Made by a program: the position numbers and the translations under genes
Assembly: GCA_029780675.1 (NCBI GenBank)
Contig: JAKOYE010000042.1
Location: 1-48,868 of the forward strand
Length of the DNA stretch: 48,868 bases
From: Actinomycetes bacterium
GTDB lineage: Bacteria > Actinomycetota > Actinomycetes > Mycobacteriales > Mycobacteriaceae
Direction: 5' to 3'
In this document: positions 9,222-19,136 of the stretch, piece by piece
Layout of the letters: every line of letters starts with the position of its first letter
Numbering within the stretch: position 1 is the first letter of the stretch
The notes under the pieces: generated by a model
Told to the model about the DNA's origin: nothing
Database searches by the model: none
What the model saw: the letters and a program-made list of their open reading frames with translations, nothing else

Positions 9222-10891
9222 TGCTCGCCGGTCGCTCGGCGGTGAGCGGGCGCGCTCGCCGGAAGGCGGCGTCCGTCGCCTCCGCACTGATCCTGATATC
9301 CCCGTTCGCGCTGAGCGGGTGTTCGGGTGGGGCGGCCGAGCAGGTCAACTACGCCGTTGACGGCGTGCTGACCACCTACAACACCAACACCGTCGACGGG
9401 GCCGCATCCGCGGGCCCGCAGGCGTTCGCCCGGGTCCTGACCGGGTTCGGCCTGCACGGCCCGGACGGGCAGGTGCTGGCCGACACCGACTTCGGTTCGG
9501 TGTCGGTGGTCGGGCGCGAACCCCTGGTGGTGGATTACCAGATCGCTGACGACGCGGTGTACTCCGACGGTAAGCCCGTGGTCTGTGACGACATGGTGCT
9601 GGCCTGGGCGGCCCAGTCGGGGCGCTTCCCGGGCTTCGACGCCGCGAGTCAGGCGGGCTATCTCGATATCGCCGGTATCGAATGCCAGGCCGGTCAGAAG
9701 AAGGCGCGGGTGAATTTCTTTCCCGGCCGCAGCGTCGTCGACTACACCCAGTTGTTCACCGCCACATCGCTGATGCCCTCCCACGTGATCGGTGACGAAC
9801 TGGGTCTCGACGTCCCGGCGTCGCTGCTCGGCGGCGACCCGGCGGTGGTGGCGCGTATCGCCGACGCCTGGAACACCATCTGGCAACTCAACGAGAACAT
9901 CGATCTCAAACGCTTCCCCTCTTCGGGCCCCTACAAGATCGACTCCGTTCTTCCGGAGGGAGCCGTGGTCCTCACGGCCAACGACAAGTGGTGGGGTGCG
10001 GAACCGGTCACCAAGCGGGTTGTGGTGTGGCCACGCGGGGTGGACGTGCAGGACCGGGTCAACAACGGCAAGTTCCACGTCGTCGACGTCGCCACCGGTT
10101 CGTCGGGAACCCTCGCCACGCCGGATGACTACCAGCGCACCGAGATCCCGGCCGGGGGCATCGAGCAACTGATCTTCGGGGTTCGCGGAGCGCTGGCCAC
10201 GCCGGAGGCGCGTCGTGCGCTGTCGCTGTGCACCCCCCGTGACGTGATCGCCCGCAACGCCGGTGTCCCGGTCGCCAACACCCGGCTCAACCCGGTGGCC
10301 GATGACGCCTACAGCGGCGCCGAAGCCGCAGCTGAGGGCGGCGCGTTCGCCGTCGCCAATCCGGAGGCGGCCCGGGCGGCGATTCAAGGCGTCCCACTGA
10401 CGGTGCGCATCGGCTACCAGGCGCCGAATCCCAGGCTGGCGGCCACCATCGCGGCGATCACCTCGTCCTGCGCGGCGGCGGGAATCACCGTCGTCGACGC
10501 CACCACCGACTCGACCGGTCCGCAGACCCTGCGGGACGGCGGTATCGACGCTCTGCTGGCCAGCACCGGCGGCGCGACCGGGAGCGGCTCCACGGGGTCG
10601 TCGGCGTTCGACGCCTACGCTCTGCACACCGGCAATGGGAACAACTTGTCCGGCTATTCGAACCCCCAGATCGACGGCATCATCTCCGCCCTGGCGATCA
10701 CCACCGACCCCAAGGAGCAGATCCGGTTGCTCGCCGACGCGGCACCGATGTTGTGGTCCGATGTGCCCACGCTGCCCCTCTACCGCCAGCAGCGCACCGT
10801 TCTGGCGTCGAAGAAGATGTTCGCGGTCGAGGCGAACCCGACCAGGTGGGGAGCCGGCTGGAACATGGACCGCTGGATGCTCAAGCCATGA
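9221..10891 (+). CDS. ABC transporter family 5 substrate-binding lipoprotein
   Basis: 556-residue secreted lipoprotein. The N-terminus is basic, then hydrophobic, ending in the lipobox LSGC with lipidated Cys34. The mature part has the SBP_bac_5 fold of oligopeptide/dipeptide-binding proteins, e.g. the [21 protein letters not shown] segment near the N-terminus, and a late stretch with planned peptide-site features ([28 protein letters not shown]). The ligand is unknown. No permease or ATPase gene is adjacent; instead it sits between secF and apt, the same place as the Rv2585c lipoprotein of M. tuberculosis. The GTG start touches the last base of the secF stop. Confidence 0.85.
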   Translation: MLAGRSAVSGRARRKAASVASALILISPFALSGCSGGAAEQVNYAVDGVLTTYNTNTVDGAASAGPQAFARVLTGFGLHGPDGQVLADTDFGSVSVVGREPLVVDYQIADDAVYSDGKPVVCDDMVLAWAAQSGRFPGFDAASQAGYLDIAGIECQAGQKKARVNFFPGRSVVDYTQLFTATSLMPSHVIGDELGLDVPASLLGGDPAVVARIADAWNTIWQLNENIDLKRFPSSGPYKIDSVLPEGAVVLTANDKWWGAEPVTKRVVVWPRGVDVQDRVNNGKFHVVDVATGSSGTLATPDDYQRTEIPAGGIEQLIFGVRGALATPEARRALSLCTPRDVIARNAGVPVANTRLNPVADDAYSGAEAAAEGGAFAVANPEAARAAIQGVPLTVRIGYQAPNPRLAATIAAITSSCAAAGITVVDATTDSTGPQTLRDGGIDALLASTGGATGSGSTGSSAFDAYALHTGNGNNLSGYSNPQIDGIISALAITTDPKEQIRLLADAAPMLWSDVPTLPLYRQQRTVLASKKMFAVEANPTRWGAGWNMDRWMLKP

Positions 10892-11439
10892 CCCCGAAGA
10901 CGGGCCCCGAGGGTGCGGCAACGGTGGCCGACATCCTGGCCCGGCTGACCCGGGAGGTTGCCGGCTTCCCCGAACCGGGGGTGATCTTCCGTGACCTCAC
11001 CCCGGTGCTGGCCGACGACCACGGGTTCGCGGTGATCACCGACGCGTTGGCCCGGGTGGTGGCCGGGGCCGACCTGATCGCCGGGATCGACGCCCGCGGC
11101 TTCCTACTCGGGGGAGCGGTGGCCCATCGGCTCGGCTGCGGCGTGCTGGCCATCCGCAAGAGCGGCAAGCTGCCGCCGCCGGTGTTCAGCCGCAGCTATG
11201 ACCTGGAGTACGGCAGCGCGACGCTGGAGATTCCCGCCGAGGGCATCGAACTGGCCGGCCGCCGGGTGGCCGTCGTCGACGACGTGCTGGCCACCGGCGG
11301 GACCCTGGCTGCGAGTCGCGATCTGCTCGCGAGCGCGGGTGCCGACGTCACGGTCGCCGCGGTGGTCATGGAACTGGCGGGGTTGGGCGGCCGGGAACTG
11401 CTCACGCCCCTCCCGGTGCACAGCCTGCAGCAGGTCTGA
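10888..11439 (+). CDS. apt: Adenine phosphoribosyltransferase
   Basis: Salvages adenine with PRPP to make AMP. 183 residues; type I phosphoribosyltransferase fold with the hood [14 protein letters not shown] (27-40), [11 protein letters not shown] (67-76) and the PRPP-binding loop [11 protein letters not shown] (129-139). The ATG overlaps the preceding stop (ATGA). Translation could instead begin at the in-frame GTG at 10924, just before the conserved core. Neighbour of relA, as in other mycobacteria. Confidence 0.93.
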   Translation: MTPKTGPEGAATVADILARLTREVAGFPEPGVIFRDLTPVLADDHGFAVITDALARVVAGADLIAGIDARGFLLGGAVAHRLGCGVLAIRKSGKLPPPVFSRSYDLEYGSATLEIPAEGIELAGRRVAVVDDVLATGGTLAASRDLLASAGADVTVAAVVMELAGLGGRELLTPLPVHSLQQV

Positions 11440-11496
11440 CCGGTCCGCGGCGATCCCGCGACGACGCCGTCTCGGGCCACCGCCCGGTGCGGGCGT

Positions 11497-11694
11497 TCAG
11501 GAAGCGAAGCTGATGTCCACCGAGAGGCGTTCTCCGATAGCCCGGGCGGCCGCCCAGTCACCGGCGCGTGCGGCGTCGGCGAGTGCGTCGACCAACGGGC
11601 TGTGCACATCGAAGTCGGCCAGCCAGGCCGCCACCGCACCGGCAATCTCGGGGCCGGGGACGCTGACCGTCCGGCCACGTAGTCGATCGCTCAC
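11497..11694 (-). CDS. Small conserved-looking hypothetical protein between apt and relA
   Basis: About 65 codons from a GTG at 11694. I do not recognise the family. The product (starting [19 protein letters not shown]) has two short amphipathic helices ([26 protein letters not shown] and [10 protein letters not shown]) and ends SVDISFAS. Almost every codon ends in G or C across this stretch, as expected for a real gene here, and the codon pattern decays upstream of 11694. The gene converges with apt and diverges from relA. No strong ribosome site is visible, so the start is uncertain and could lie further upstream in the same open frame. Confidence 0.5.
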   Translation of the reverse strand: MSDRLRGRTVSVPGPEIAGAVAAWLADFDVHSPLVDALADAARAGDWAAARAIGERLSVDISFAS

Positions 11695-11868
11695 CTGATA
11701 CAGCTGGGGACTGGACTCTGGTCGCTCGCCGCGATGCCGTTTCGTTCCGAAGAGGTCGCTGTTCAACCGAAACAGTGGAGACACGGCGTCATCACCCCTA
11801 GTTGCGAGGGTTTCGCCCGCGAAGGCATCGAGTTCAGTATCGCGCCTCCGGCCCGTCGAGTAAAGGAC

Positions 11869-11889
11869 ATTCTGAGAAAATCTCAGAAT
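11869..11889. promoter_or_regulatory. Perfect 9-bp-arm palindrome upstream of relA
   Basis: Arms ATTCTGAGA and TCTCAGAAT separated by AAA. It lies 66 bases before the relA start and is strikingly AT-rich for this genome. The dyad could be an operator for a dimeric regulator of relA or of the small divergent gene, or a hairpin in a longer relA leader. I could not match it to a known mycobacterial operator. Confidence 0.55.
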
Positions 11890-11922
11890 TGTGCATGCTG
11901 CGGCAGGGACGGGCGGAGGCGA

Positions 11923-11928
11923 TATCCT
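11923..11928 (+). promoter_or_regulatory. Candidate -10 hexamer of relA
   Basis: TATCCT fits TANNNT and would place the transcript start near 11935, giving a leader of about 20 bases that contains the GGAGG ribosome site at 11946-11950. No convincing -35 is visible at normal spacing. Confidence 0.35.
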
Positions 11929-11955
11929 CGCAATGCGCCCGCAACGGAGGTGGAC

Positions 11956-14328
11956 ATGGCAGAGGAGACGGTCACCGGCTCGCTGCCGGTCGCCGAATCG
12001 GGTTCGGAGACTTCGCCGGTCGAGCATCGCCCAGAGCCCCAGAAGGGCTCGGACATCCCGAAGTCGACATCCAGCGCCTCTCGGCGGGTGCGGGCCCGTC
12101 TGGCCCGGCGGATGACGGCGCAGCGCGGCACCGTCAACCCGGTGCTCGATCCGCTGGTCTCGGTGCACCGCGCCGTCTACCCCAAGGCTGACCTGTCCTT
12201 GCTGCAGCGCGCCTACGAGGTCGCCGAGTCCAAGCACGAGGGTCAGTTACGCCGCTCCGGGGACCCCTACATCACCCATCCGCTGGCGGTGGCGACCATC
12301 CTCGCCGAACTCGGCATGGACACCACCACCCTGGTCGCTGCGCTGCTGCACGACACGGTGGAGGACACCGGGTACACGCTGGAGGCGCTGACCACCGAAT
12401 TCGGCGACGAGGTCGGACACCTCGTCGACGGGGTGACCAAACTCGACAAAGTGGTGTTGGGCAGCGCCGCTGAAGGCGAGACCATCCGCAAGATGATCAT
12501 CGCCATGGCCCGTGATCCCCGGGTTCTGGTGATCAAGGTGGCCGATCGGTTGCACAATATGCGCACCATGCGGTTCCTGCCGCCCGAGAAGCAGGCCCGC
12601 AAGGCGCGCGAGACGCTGGAAGTCATTGCGCCCCTTGCCCATCGACTGGGAATGGCCACCGTCAAGTGGGAGTTGGAGGACCTGTCGTTCGCGATCCTGC
12701 ACCCTAAGCGCTACGAGGAGATCGTCCGGCTCGTCGCCGATCGGGCGCCCTCCCGCGACACCTATCTGGCCAAGGTGCGTGCCGAGATCACCGCCGCACT
12801 CGGCGCTATGAAGATCGGCGCGACGGTCGAGGGCAGGCCAAAGCACTACTGGTCGATCTATCAGAAGATGATCGTCAAGGGCCGCGACTTCGACGACATC
12901 CACGACCTGGTCGGCGTCCGGATCCTCTGCGACGAGATCCGCGACTGCTACGCCGCGGTTGGCGTTGTGCACTCGCTGTGGCAGCCCATGCCGGGCCGAT
13001 TCAAGGACTACATCGCCCAGCCGAGGTTCGGGGTGTACCAGTCGCTGCACACCACCGTCGTCGGTCCGGAGGGCAAACCGCTGGAGGTGCAGATTCGCAC
13101 CCGCGATATGCACCGCACCGCCGAGTACGGGATCGCGGCACACTGGCGCTACAAGGAGTCCAAGGGGCGCAACACCGCCTCACATCCGACCTCCGCCGCC
13201 GAGATCGACGATATGGCCTGGATGCGGCAGCTGCTCGACTGGCAGCGGGAGGCCGCCGACCCGGGCGAGTTCCTCGAGTCCCTGCGTTACGACCTGGCGG
13301 TCCAGGAGATCTTCGTCTTCACCCCCAAGGGTGACGTCATCACCCTGCCGGCCGGCTCCACCCCGGTCGACTTCGCCTACGCCGTGCACACCGAGGTCGG
13401 CCACCGCTGCATCGGCGCGCGGGTGAACGGCCGCTTGGTCGCCCTGGAGCGGAAGCTCGAAAACGGGGAACTGGTGGAGGTTTTCACCTCGAAGGCGCCC
13501 AACGCCGGCCCATCCCGGGATTGGCAGAGCTTCGTGGTGTCGCCGCGGGCGAAGGCCAAGATCCGCCAGTGGTTCGCCAAGGAGCGGCGCGAGGAGGCGC
13601 TGGAGAGCGGCAAGGACGCGATCGCCCGTGAAGTTCGCCGCGGCGGGCTTCCGCTGCAACGACTCGTCAACGGCGAGGCGATGGCCGCGCTGGCCAGCGA
13701 ACTGCGCTATGCGGACGTCTCCGCGCTGTTCACCGCGGTGGGGGAGGGACACGTCTCGCCCCGACACGTCGTGCAGCGCCTTCTGGCCCAACTTGGTGGT
13801 GCCGACGGCGCCGAGGACGAACTCGCCGAACGATCCACCCCGGCCACCATGCCGGTGCGTCACCGTCGCAGCGAGGACACCGGCATCGCGGTGCCCGGCG
13901 CGCCGGGGACGCTGACCAAGCTCGCCAAGTGCTGCACACCGGTGCCGGGCGACAACATCCTGGGTTTCGTCACCCGCGGCGGCGGGGTGAGCGTGCACCG
14001 CACCGACTGCACCAACGCCGCCGATCTGCAACGGCAGTCCGAGCGCATCATCGACGTGGTGTGGGCCCCGTCCCCGACGTCGGTATTCCTGGTGGCCATC
14101 CAGGTCGAGGCACTCGATCGGCACCGGTTGCTCTCCGACGTCACCCGGGTTCTCGCCGACGAACGGGTGAACATCCTGTCGGCCTCGGTGACCACCTCCG
14201 ATGACCGGGTCGCCGTCAGCCGCTTCACCTTCGAACTCGGCGATCCGAAGCACCTCGGTCATGTGCTCAACGCGGTACGCAACGTCGAAGGCGTCTACGA
14301 CGTCTACCGGGTGACTTCCGCCGCCTGA
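11956..14328 (+). CDS. relA: Bifunctional (p)ppGpp synthetase/hydrolase RelA/SpoT homologue
   Basis: Makes and degrades the alarmone (p)ppGpp, the master switch of the stringent response. 790 residues, identical in length to M. tuberculosis Rel. Hydrolase domain with the HD motif [10 protein letters not shown] (His132, Asp133, Glu136, Asp137); synthetase domain with [10 protein letters not shown] and [25 protein letters not shown] domain ([25 protein letters not shown]); conserved-cysteine region ([11 protein letters not shown]) and a C-terminal ACT domain. The RFKD version of the synthetase motif is that of bifunctional enzymes. The ATG at 11956 has GGAGG 5 bases upstream. Its last codons and stop are echoed in the 60-base repeats just downstream. 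Confidence 0.96.
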   Translation: MAEETVTGSLPVAESGSETSPVEHRPEPQKGSDIPKSTSSASRRVRARLARRMTAQRGTVNPVLDPLVSVHRAVYPKADLSLLQRAYEVAESKHEGQLRRSGDPYITHPLAVATILAELGMDTTTLVAALLHDTVEDTGYTLEALTTEFGDEVGHLVDGVTKLDKVVLGSAAEGETIRKMIIAMARDPRVLVIKVADRLHNMRTMRFLPPEKQARKARETLEVIAPLAHRLGMATVKWELEDLSFAILHPKRYEEIVRLVADRAPSRDTYLAKVRAEITAALGAMKIGATVEGRPKHYWSIYQKMIVKGRDFDDIHDLVGVRILCDEIRDCYAAVGVVHSLWQPMPGRFKDYIAQPRFGVYQSLHTTVVGPEGKPLEVQIRTRDMHRTAEYGIAAHWRYKESKGRNTASHPTSAAEIDDMAWMRQLLDWQREAADPGEFLESLRYDLAVQEIFVFTPKGDVITLPAGSTPVDFAYAVHTEVGHRCIGARVNGRLVALERKLENGELVEVFTSKAPNAGPSRDWQSFVVSPRAKAKIRQWFAKERREEALESGKDAIAREVRRGGLPLQRLVNGEAMAALASELRYADVSALFTAVGEGHVSPRHVVQRLLAQLGGADGAEDELAERSTPATMPVRHRRSEDTGIAVPGAPGTLTKLAKCCTPVPGDNILGFVTRGGGVSVHRTDCTNAADLQRQSERIIDVVWAPSPTSVFLVAIQVEALDRHRLLSDVTRVLADERVNILSASVTTSDDRVAVSRFTFELGDPKHLGHVLNAVRNVEGVYDVYRVTSAA

Positions 14329-14385
14329 CCGTCGAGTCGACGATGCCGCCGAGGGACGAGGCGGAGGAGGAGCGAGACGTCGCGT

Positions 14386-14505
14386 GATGCCGGGCGAGGA
14401 ACGAGCCTGGAGGAGGAAGGCGGCTATCGGGTTCCGCCGCCTGACGATGCCGGGCGAGGAACGAGCCCGGAGGAGGAAGGCGGCAATCAGGTTCTGCCGC
14501 CTAGT
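14386..14505 (+). repeat. Tandem 60-base repeat (two copies) downstream of relA
   Basis: Copy 1 is 14386-14445 and copy 2 is 14446-14505, differing at only a handful of positions. A degenerate third copy occupies about 14342-14385. Each unit ends in TTCYGCCGCCT, and copy 1 ends in the same 14 bases (TTCCGCCGCCTGAC) as the relA terminus at 14316-14329, including its stop codon. Each unit holds an inverted repeat: 7-bp arms at 14418-14424/14436-14442 and 8-bp arms AGGCGGCA/TGCCGCCT at 14478-14485/14495-14502, which could act as a hairpin terminator. The 20-codon open frame through the repeats shows no sign of being a gene. Confidence 0.85.
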
Positions 14506-14559
14506 CTGGCTGCCGCGTCTCCGTCCTGAGCGCCGGTCGCCCCCGGTAGGGTCATCCCC

Positions 14560-15843
14560 ATGTCGGATCGGCCGCTGATGTCAGGTTTCCCGCCTGCGGA
14601 GGAGTCCCGCGTGACCCTGTTGAACTGGCAGGACCCGCCGTTCAACCGCTGGTCGTTTCAGCACCTGCGGGAGTTGATCCCCACCCAGCGGATATCGCGC
14701 GGCTACGGCAAGCCGCGGCCGTTGCCACTGCACCCCGTCCCGCTCAATCCCAGCGACGTCGAAGTGCAGCGGTTGGAGGGCCTCGGAACCCTGGCGGATG
14801 TGCTGGGAGACACCTGGACCGATGCGGTGGTGATTCTGCACAACGGCCGGATCGTTCTGGAGGGCTACGGCAACGGTATGGCCCCCGACACCCCGCACCT
14901 GCTGATGTCGGTGACCAAGTCGGTGGTCGGCTGCATCGCCGGCATCCTCACCGAGCGTGGCGACCTGAACCCCGAGATGGTGGTCGAGTACTACGTGCCG
15001 GAGGTGGCGGGATCCGGGTACGGCGGCGCCCGGGTCCGGGACCTGCTCGACATGAGAACCGGGGTGGCGTTCAGCGAGGAGTACACCAATCCCGACGCCG
15101 AGGTCCGGGTGATGGAGCGCTACATGGGCTGGCGGCCGGGCCTGAGCCCCGGCGAGAACGGCGGGATGTACGCCTACCTGGCCACGCTGGGTTCGGCCGG
15201 TCCGCACGGCGGCACCTTCGTCTACCGCTCGGCGGACACCGACATGCTCGGTTGGGTCTGCGAACGAGCTGCGGGCACCCGGATGGCCGACCTGGTGTCG
15301 ACGTTGATCTGGCACCCGCTCGGCGCCGAGTTCAACGCCGAGATCACCTGCGACGGGGTCGGCTCGGCGATTCACGACGGCGGGATGTCGGCGACGGCGC
15401 GGGACATGGCCCGATTCGGCCAGCTGCTGCTCGAGGACGGTTTCGTCGACGGCATGCCGGTGGTGCCGAGTCGCTGGCTGGGCGCTGCCAGGGCGCTGGA
15501 CCCCGACATCCGCGGCGCGTTCGCCTCGTCGGACTCCGAACCGGTGCTCACCGGCGGCTGGTATCGCAACCAGTTCTGGTTCGTTCCGGGTGCGGTCGGG
15601 GACCTGCAACTCTGTCTTGGTATCCACGGTCAGATGGTGCTGGTCGATCGCGCCACCCGAACGGTGTCGGTGAAGATGTCGACCTGGCCGACGGCGCAGT
15701 CGGCCGCGTACCTCATCGACACCATCCGGGGGTTCGCGGCGGCGGGCCGGCACCTGGCCGGACTCAACGGTCGTGCGAACGACCGGATGGTGGGTACCGG
15801 ACCGATCGGCGTGGTGGAGGGACGCGAGCGCGGGCACGGTTAG
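14560..15843 (+). CDS. Beta-lactamase-fold serine hydrolase, 6-aminohexanoate-dimer-hydrolase (NylB)-like
   Basis: 427-residue predicted cytoplasmic hydrolase of the class C beta-lactamase/penicillin-binding fold. The catalytic tetrad SVTK gives nucleophile Ser117 and Lys120; Tyr222 in VYRSAD is the second-motif Tyr. Tyr175 lies 58 residues after the serine, the same spacing as Tyr170 to Ser112 in the nylon-dimer hydrolase NylB (from memory), suggesting an amidase or esterase of small linear amides. No signal peptide is seen. The ATG at 14560 is followed by an in-frame ATG at 14578. It converges with the ATP-grasp gene. Substrate is unknown; an amide made by the neighbouring ATP-grasp enzyme is an attractive guess. 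Confidence 0.8.
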   Translation: MSDRPLMSGFPPAEESRVTLLNWQDPPFNRWSFQHLRELIPTQRISRGYGKPRPLPLHPVPLNPSDVEVQRLEGLGTLADVLGDTWTDAVVILHNGRIVLEGYGNGMAPDTPHLLMSVTKSVVGCIAGILTERGDLNPEMVVEYYVPEVAGSGYGGARVRDLLDMRTGVAFSEEYTNPDAEVRVMERYMGWRPGLSPGENGGMYAYLATLGSAGPHGGTFVYRSADTDMLGWVCERAAGTRMADLVSTLIWHPLGAEFNAEITCDGVGSAIHDGGMSATARDMARFGQLLLEDGFVDGMPVVPSRWLGAARALDPDIRGAFASSDSEPVLTGGWYRNQFWFVPGAVGDLQLCLGIHGQMVLVDRATRTVSVKMSTWPTAQSAAYLIDTIRGFAAAGRHLAGLNGRANDRMVGTGPIGVVEGRERGHG

Positions 15844-15866
15844 CCCGGCCCCTTCCCAAACCGGGC
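15843..15866. terminator. Hairpin between two convergent genes
   Basis: GCCCGG (15843-15848) and CCGGGC (15861-15866) form a 6-bp stem with a 12-base loop in the 28-base gap between the convergent serine hydrolase and ATP-grasp genes. No T-run follows on either strand. Confidence 0.3.
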
Positions 15867-15871
15867 GGCGA

Positions 15872-17359
15872 CTACTTCACGAAGCTGATCGGCACCACGG
15901 TCGGAGCCTGCGGCAACGGCTCGCTGACGTACATCGAACGGATGCCGTTGATGTAGTTGCGGCACCGCGTGGTGAGCCCCTCATCGGTCTGCATGCGGCC
16001 CTTGGTGACCAGAATGCCCAGATCGGCGCCCTTGAACCGGTAGTCGCCCGGCCCGTACACCCGCATGTAGAAGCACTCGTCCTCGTGGGTGACGTCATGC
16101 CAGTCGTTGGTGACCCCGACGAAATTCAGGGTGCCGTCCTCGCCGAGACGGTACCGGCCGGTGGTCGGTGCGGCCAGGATCCGCTCGACGGAGTCGTTGG
16201 GTTCCTTCATGATCAGCTGGGCCCAGACGTCGACGGCGGCCAGTTCCCGCCACCGCTCGTTGATCTCGTCCACGTCGAGGCTGTAGTCGACCCCCATGAA
16301 CTCGAGCAGGTGGAACAGGAACAGCGGGATGTCGGAGTAGGCCCCCGCGGTGACGTTCGTCATCGACGAGGCGCCGGAGATGCGGGGGTTCAACTCACCC
16401 AGGTAGACCTCGTCGGAGTCGAGGTCGACCAGGACGTCGACCTCGAAGAACCCGCGGTAACCCTCATCGCGGAGCCGGTCACCGAGCCGCCGCACATGGC
16501 CGATCGCGGTGGCGCGGTGGGCCTCCGACAACGCCTCCGGGAAGAGGTCGTTACCGCACCAGCCGCCGCGGTAGGGCGTCAACTCCGGGTATCCGGTCAG
16601 GTCGGTCATGAAGGGGCCGACGACGGTGCCGTGCCGGGTGTTGACCGCCTCGACGGCGACCGCCCGGTTGTTGATCCGCTTCATGATCTTGAGCTCTTCG
16701 CCGACGATGTCCTCGCTGCACCGATCCCAGTCGGCCTCCGCGGCGATGAAGAAGGTCGTCTTTCCCGAGTCGCCGTAGGGGGTCTGAACCACCAGATCGG
16801 TACCGAGGCCGTGCCGACCGGCGAGGTCGATCAGCGTCTCGTAGCTGTCCGCCCGGCCCAGGACGTTGGGCACCGAGGGGGCGCCGGCCTGTTCACCGAG
16901 TTTGGTGGTGACGATCTTGGAGTCCAGGTGCCGGCGGAGTTCGTCCTTGGGCAGGATCAGGTTGTAGTTCAGCTCCTCGCAGATCTCCTCGGTTTCGGCG
17001 TCGAAGAAGACCATCGCCACCATCGGACGCAGTCCCGTTGCCGCGCAGCGGGATTCGATGAAGCTCTGCACCTCGGGGTCGCGCAGCAGGTAGTTGACGA
17101 TCTCCTCGCTGCTCTGGAACTCGACATAGGGCCGATTCGAGGGTGCGAACACCCGCGGATGGGCGCCGTCCCAGGAGTCGTGGTAGACGATGTACTCGAA
17201 TCCGCGCACCCATCGGTCGATGCCGAGAAGGTTGAACGCCGTCGGTCCGACGAAGAAGATCGGCTGCTCGTTGGTCCGGAAGAAGGTCCGCATCTCCGAG
17301 ATCCCGTTGAGTCCCCGGGACCCGAAAACCTTGGAAAACAAGCCCTGTCGTTCGCTCAT
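15872..17359 (-). CDS. ATP-grasp-domain enzyme of unknown substrate (biotin-carboxylase-like)
   Basis: 495 residues. ATP-grasp enzymes activate a carboxylate as acyl phosphate and join it to an amine, thiol or other nucleophile. Seen here: the Gly-rich ATP loop TPYGDSGKTTF (193-203) and the metal/ATP-binding strand YLGELNPRISGASSMTN (319-335; Glu322 and Asn324 as Mg ligands). The N-terminal 140 residues (FFVGPTAFNLLGIDRW) form a family-specific domain, and about 150 residues follow the ATP-grasp core. There is no biotin-carrier domain or carboxyltransferase nearby, so an amide ligase is more likely than a carboxylase. The ATG at 17359 has GAGGAGA upstream. It follows the permease gene on the same strand after 107 bases, probably one transcript. 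Confidence 0.8.
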   Translation of the reverse strand: MSERQGLFSKVFGSRGLNGISEMRTFFRTNEQPIFFVGPTAFNLLGIDRWVRGFEYIVYHDSWDGAHPRVFAPSNRPYVEFQSSEEIVNYLLRDPEVQSFIESRCAATGLRPMVAMVFFDAETEEICEELNYNLILPKDELRRHLDSKIVTTKLGEQAGAPSVPNVLGRADSYETLIDLAGRHGLGTDLVVQTPYGDSGKTTFFIAAEADWDRCSEDIVGEELKIMKRINNRAVAVEAVNTRHGTVVGPFMTDLTGYPELTPYRGGWCGNDLFPEALSEAHRATAIGHVRRLGDRLRDEGYRGFFEVDVLVDLDSDEVYLGELNPRISGASSMTNVTAGAYSDIPLFLFHLLEFMGVDYSLDVDEINERWRELAAVDVWAQLIMKEPNDSVERILAAPTTGRYRLGEDGTLNFVGVTNDWHDVTHEDECFYMRVYGPGDYRFKGADLGILVTKGRMQTDEGLTTRCRNYINGIRSMYVSEPLPQAPTVVPISFVK

Positions 17360-17466
17360 ACCCAGTATCTCCTCGTCGCGAATTGTGGCATGCCCGGTGT
17401 GAACATGCGGGGAAAAGTGCAGGGGAGGGCTGCGGGCGTGCGGGGCCGGCAGCGGACATCAGGTGC

Positions 17467-18993
17467 TCAGTCGACGATCACGACGGGGGTGTCCTGCCGC
17501 AACGTCTCGCCGCGGAAGAACGCGGGTTCCACCGACCGCCAGATCAGCATCAGCACCAGACCCAGCACGATCAGCCCCATTCCGAGGGTCAGCACCAGGC
17601 CGACGCCGAAAATGCTCGCGCCGCTGCCGTAATCCGGTGACGCGCTGTCGCGCAGGGTCACGATCAGCACGCCGAACAGGCCGATCCCGCCGAGCAACGG
17701 GAACAGCAGTTTGAACACCACGCTGGAGAGGTTGACGAAAAGTTCGCGCCGGAAGAACCAGATACAGCCGAACGCCGTCAGCCCGTAGTAGAAGCAGATC
17801 ATGATGCCCAGCGAGTAGATGGTGTCGGTCAGCGCGTTCTCGCTGAGGAACATCATCACCGCGTAGAAGCCGCCGGCGAAGACCCCGGCGACCACCGTCG
17901 CGTAGGACGGGGTCAGGTAGCGGGGGTGGATCGCGCCGAATCGCTGCGGCAGCGCCTTGTAGGTCGCCATCCCGAGCATGGTCCGCGAGGCCGGCAGAAA
18001 GGTGGTGATCAGGCTGGCGATGCTGGAGGCCAGCACGGCGAGGAACAGCAGGATGTGCCAGGGGTTGCCGAGCACCGGTTCGGCCAGCGCACCGAAGACG
18101 TTGTGGGCGATCTTCTCGTTGCCCAGGCCGACCCCCTCGGTTCCCGTCCCGGCGTACAGCACCGAGGCGGTCGACACGATGAGGTAGGTCAGCAGGATCG
18201 ACAGCACGGTCAGCAACGCCGCGCGGCCGGGCGTCTTATCCGAGCCCTTCGACTCCTCGTTGACCGTCAGGCAGGTATCCCACCCCCAGAACGCGAAGAT
18301 CGAACCGGACAGCCCCGCGATGAAGGCCGACAGGGTCAGTCCCGCCGGGCTGAACCAGTCCCAGCTGAAGTCGAGACCGGTGGGGGCGGTGCGGGACTTG
18401 ACGATCGCGACGACCGCGAACACCAGCAGGATCGTCAGCTGGAACCCGACCAGGATGAACTGCACCTTCTCGGTGGTGGTGATACCGCGGTAGGCCACCC
18501 AGGTGGCGATCCCCAGAAACGCCAGGCAGGTGACCACGTTGATGGTGTTGTTCTCCCACAGGCCGCCGAGGGTCTCGTTGCGGAAAATGTCGCCGAGTAG
18601 TTGGTAGAAGAATTCCACGGCGACGCCGGCCAGATTGGACAGCACGATGGCGGTGGCCAGGATGGCCGCCCACCCGCCGATCCACCCGATGTAGGGGCCG
18701 AACGCCTTGGTGGTCCAGGTGAACGACGTGCCGCAGTCCGGAACGACCTTGTTCAACTCGCGATAGGCGTAGGCGGCGAAGAACATCGGCAGGAATCCGG
18801 CCAGGATGACCACTGCGGTCTTACTGCCCGCCTGGGTGACCAGAATTCCGATCGTGGCCGACAACGTGTAGGCCGGGGCGACACAGGAGATGCCCAGCAC
18901 CACACTGCCGAACACGCCCAGTGAGTTACGGGAGAGACCCTTGTCCATCAGATCGGCCTCGGGTGCATGGTGGACTTCGTGTGTCTCTGCCAT
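17467..18993 (-). CDS. APC-superfamily amino-acid permease
   Basis: 508 residues with about 12 predicted membrane helices. The first helix region LGVFGSVVLGISCVAPAYTLSATIG and the following QAGSKTAVVILAGFLPMFFAAYAYRELN match the APC amino-acid/polyamine/organocation family; IAFWGWDTCLTVNEE-like sequence in TM6 and the late LPASRTMLGMA helix agree. The short acidic, His-containing N-terminus (MAETHEVHHAPEADL) is cytoplasmic. The ATG at 18993 with a GAGGGCGG site upstream was chosen; the longer open frame upstream is non-conserved. Substrate is unknown; location beside an ATP-grasp enzyme suggests it imports or exports that enzyme's substrate or product. Confidence 0.87.
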   Translation of the reverse strand: MAETHEVHHAPEADLMDKGLSRNSLGVFGSVVLGISCVAPAYTLSATIGILVTQAGSKTAVVILAGFLPMFFAAYAYRELNKVVPDCGTSFTWTTKAFGPYIGWIGGWAAILATAIVLSNLAGVAVEFFYQLLGDIFRNETLGGLWENNTINVVTCLAFLGIATWVAYRGITTTEKVQFILVGFQLTILLVFAVVAIVKSRTAPTGLDFSWDWFSPAGLTLSAFIAGLSGSIFAFWGWDTCLTVNEESKGSDKTPGRAALLTVLSILLTYLIVSTASVLYAGTGTEGVGLGNEKIAHNVFGALAEPVLGNPWHILLFLAVLASSIASLITTFLPASRTMLGMATYKALPQRFGAIHPRYLTPSYATVVAGVFAGGFYAVMMFLSENALTDTIYSLGIMICFYYGLTAFGCIWFFRRELFVNLSSVVFKLLFPLLGGIGLFGVLIVTLRDSASPDYGSGASIFGVGLVLTLGMGLIVLGLVLMLIWRSVEPAFFRGETLRQDTPVVIVD

Positions 18994-19136
18994 ACCGCCC
19001 TCGCCGGGATCGTGAATCACGTTAGCTTTGCGGAGTACCGTACCGCTAAGTCTGGCTTGCGGTTCGGTGTTCGCTTTCGCGTACGGAACTTCATGGGACG
19101 GCCAGAAGGACGACCCAGCGGATGGAGGGCACCGCC

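Noticed and set aside
14384..14578. 64-codon open frame encoding two 20-residue repeats after relA
   Set aside because: It is the 60-base tandem repeat read through; the duplicated DNA explains the repeat, codon bias is not gene-like and it runs into the next gene's start region.
19093..19120. DosR-like box (GGGAC...GACCC) ahead of the universal stress gene
   Set aside because: Only the outer GGGAC agrees with the DosR palindrome; the central and right-half bases do not match GGGACTWWAGTCCC.
18994..19136. TTAGC/GCTAA and GTAC-C-GTAC inverted repeats in the permease/stress-protein divergent region
   Set aside because: Arms are only 4-5 bp and there is no matching known operator; could be chance.
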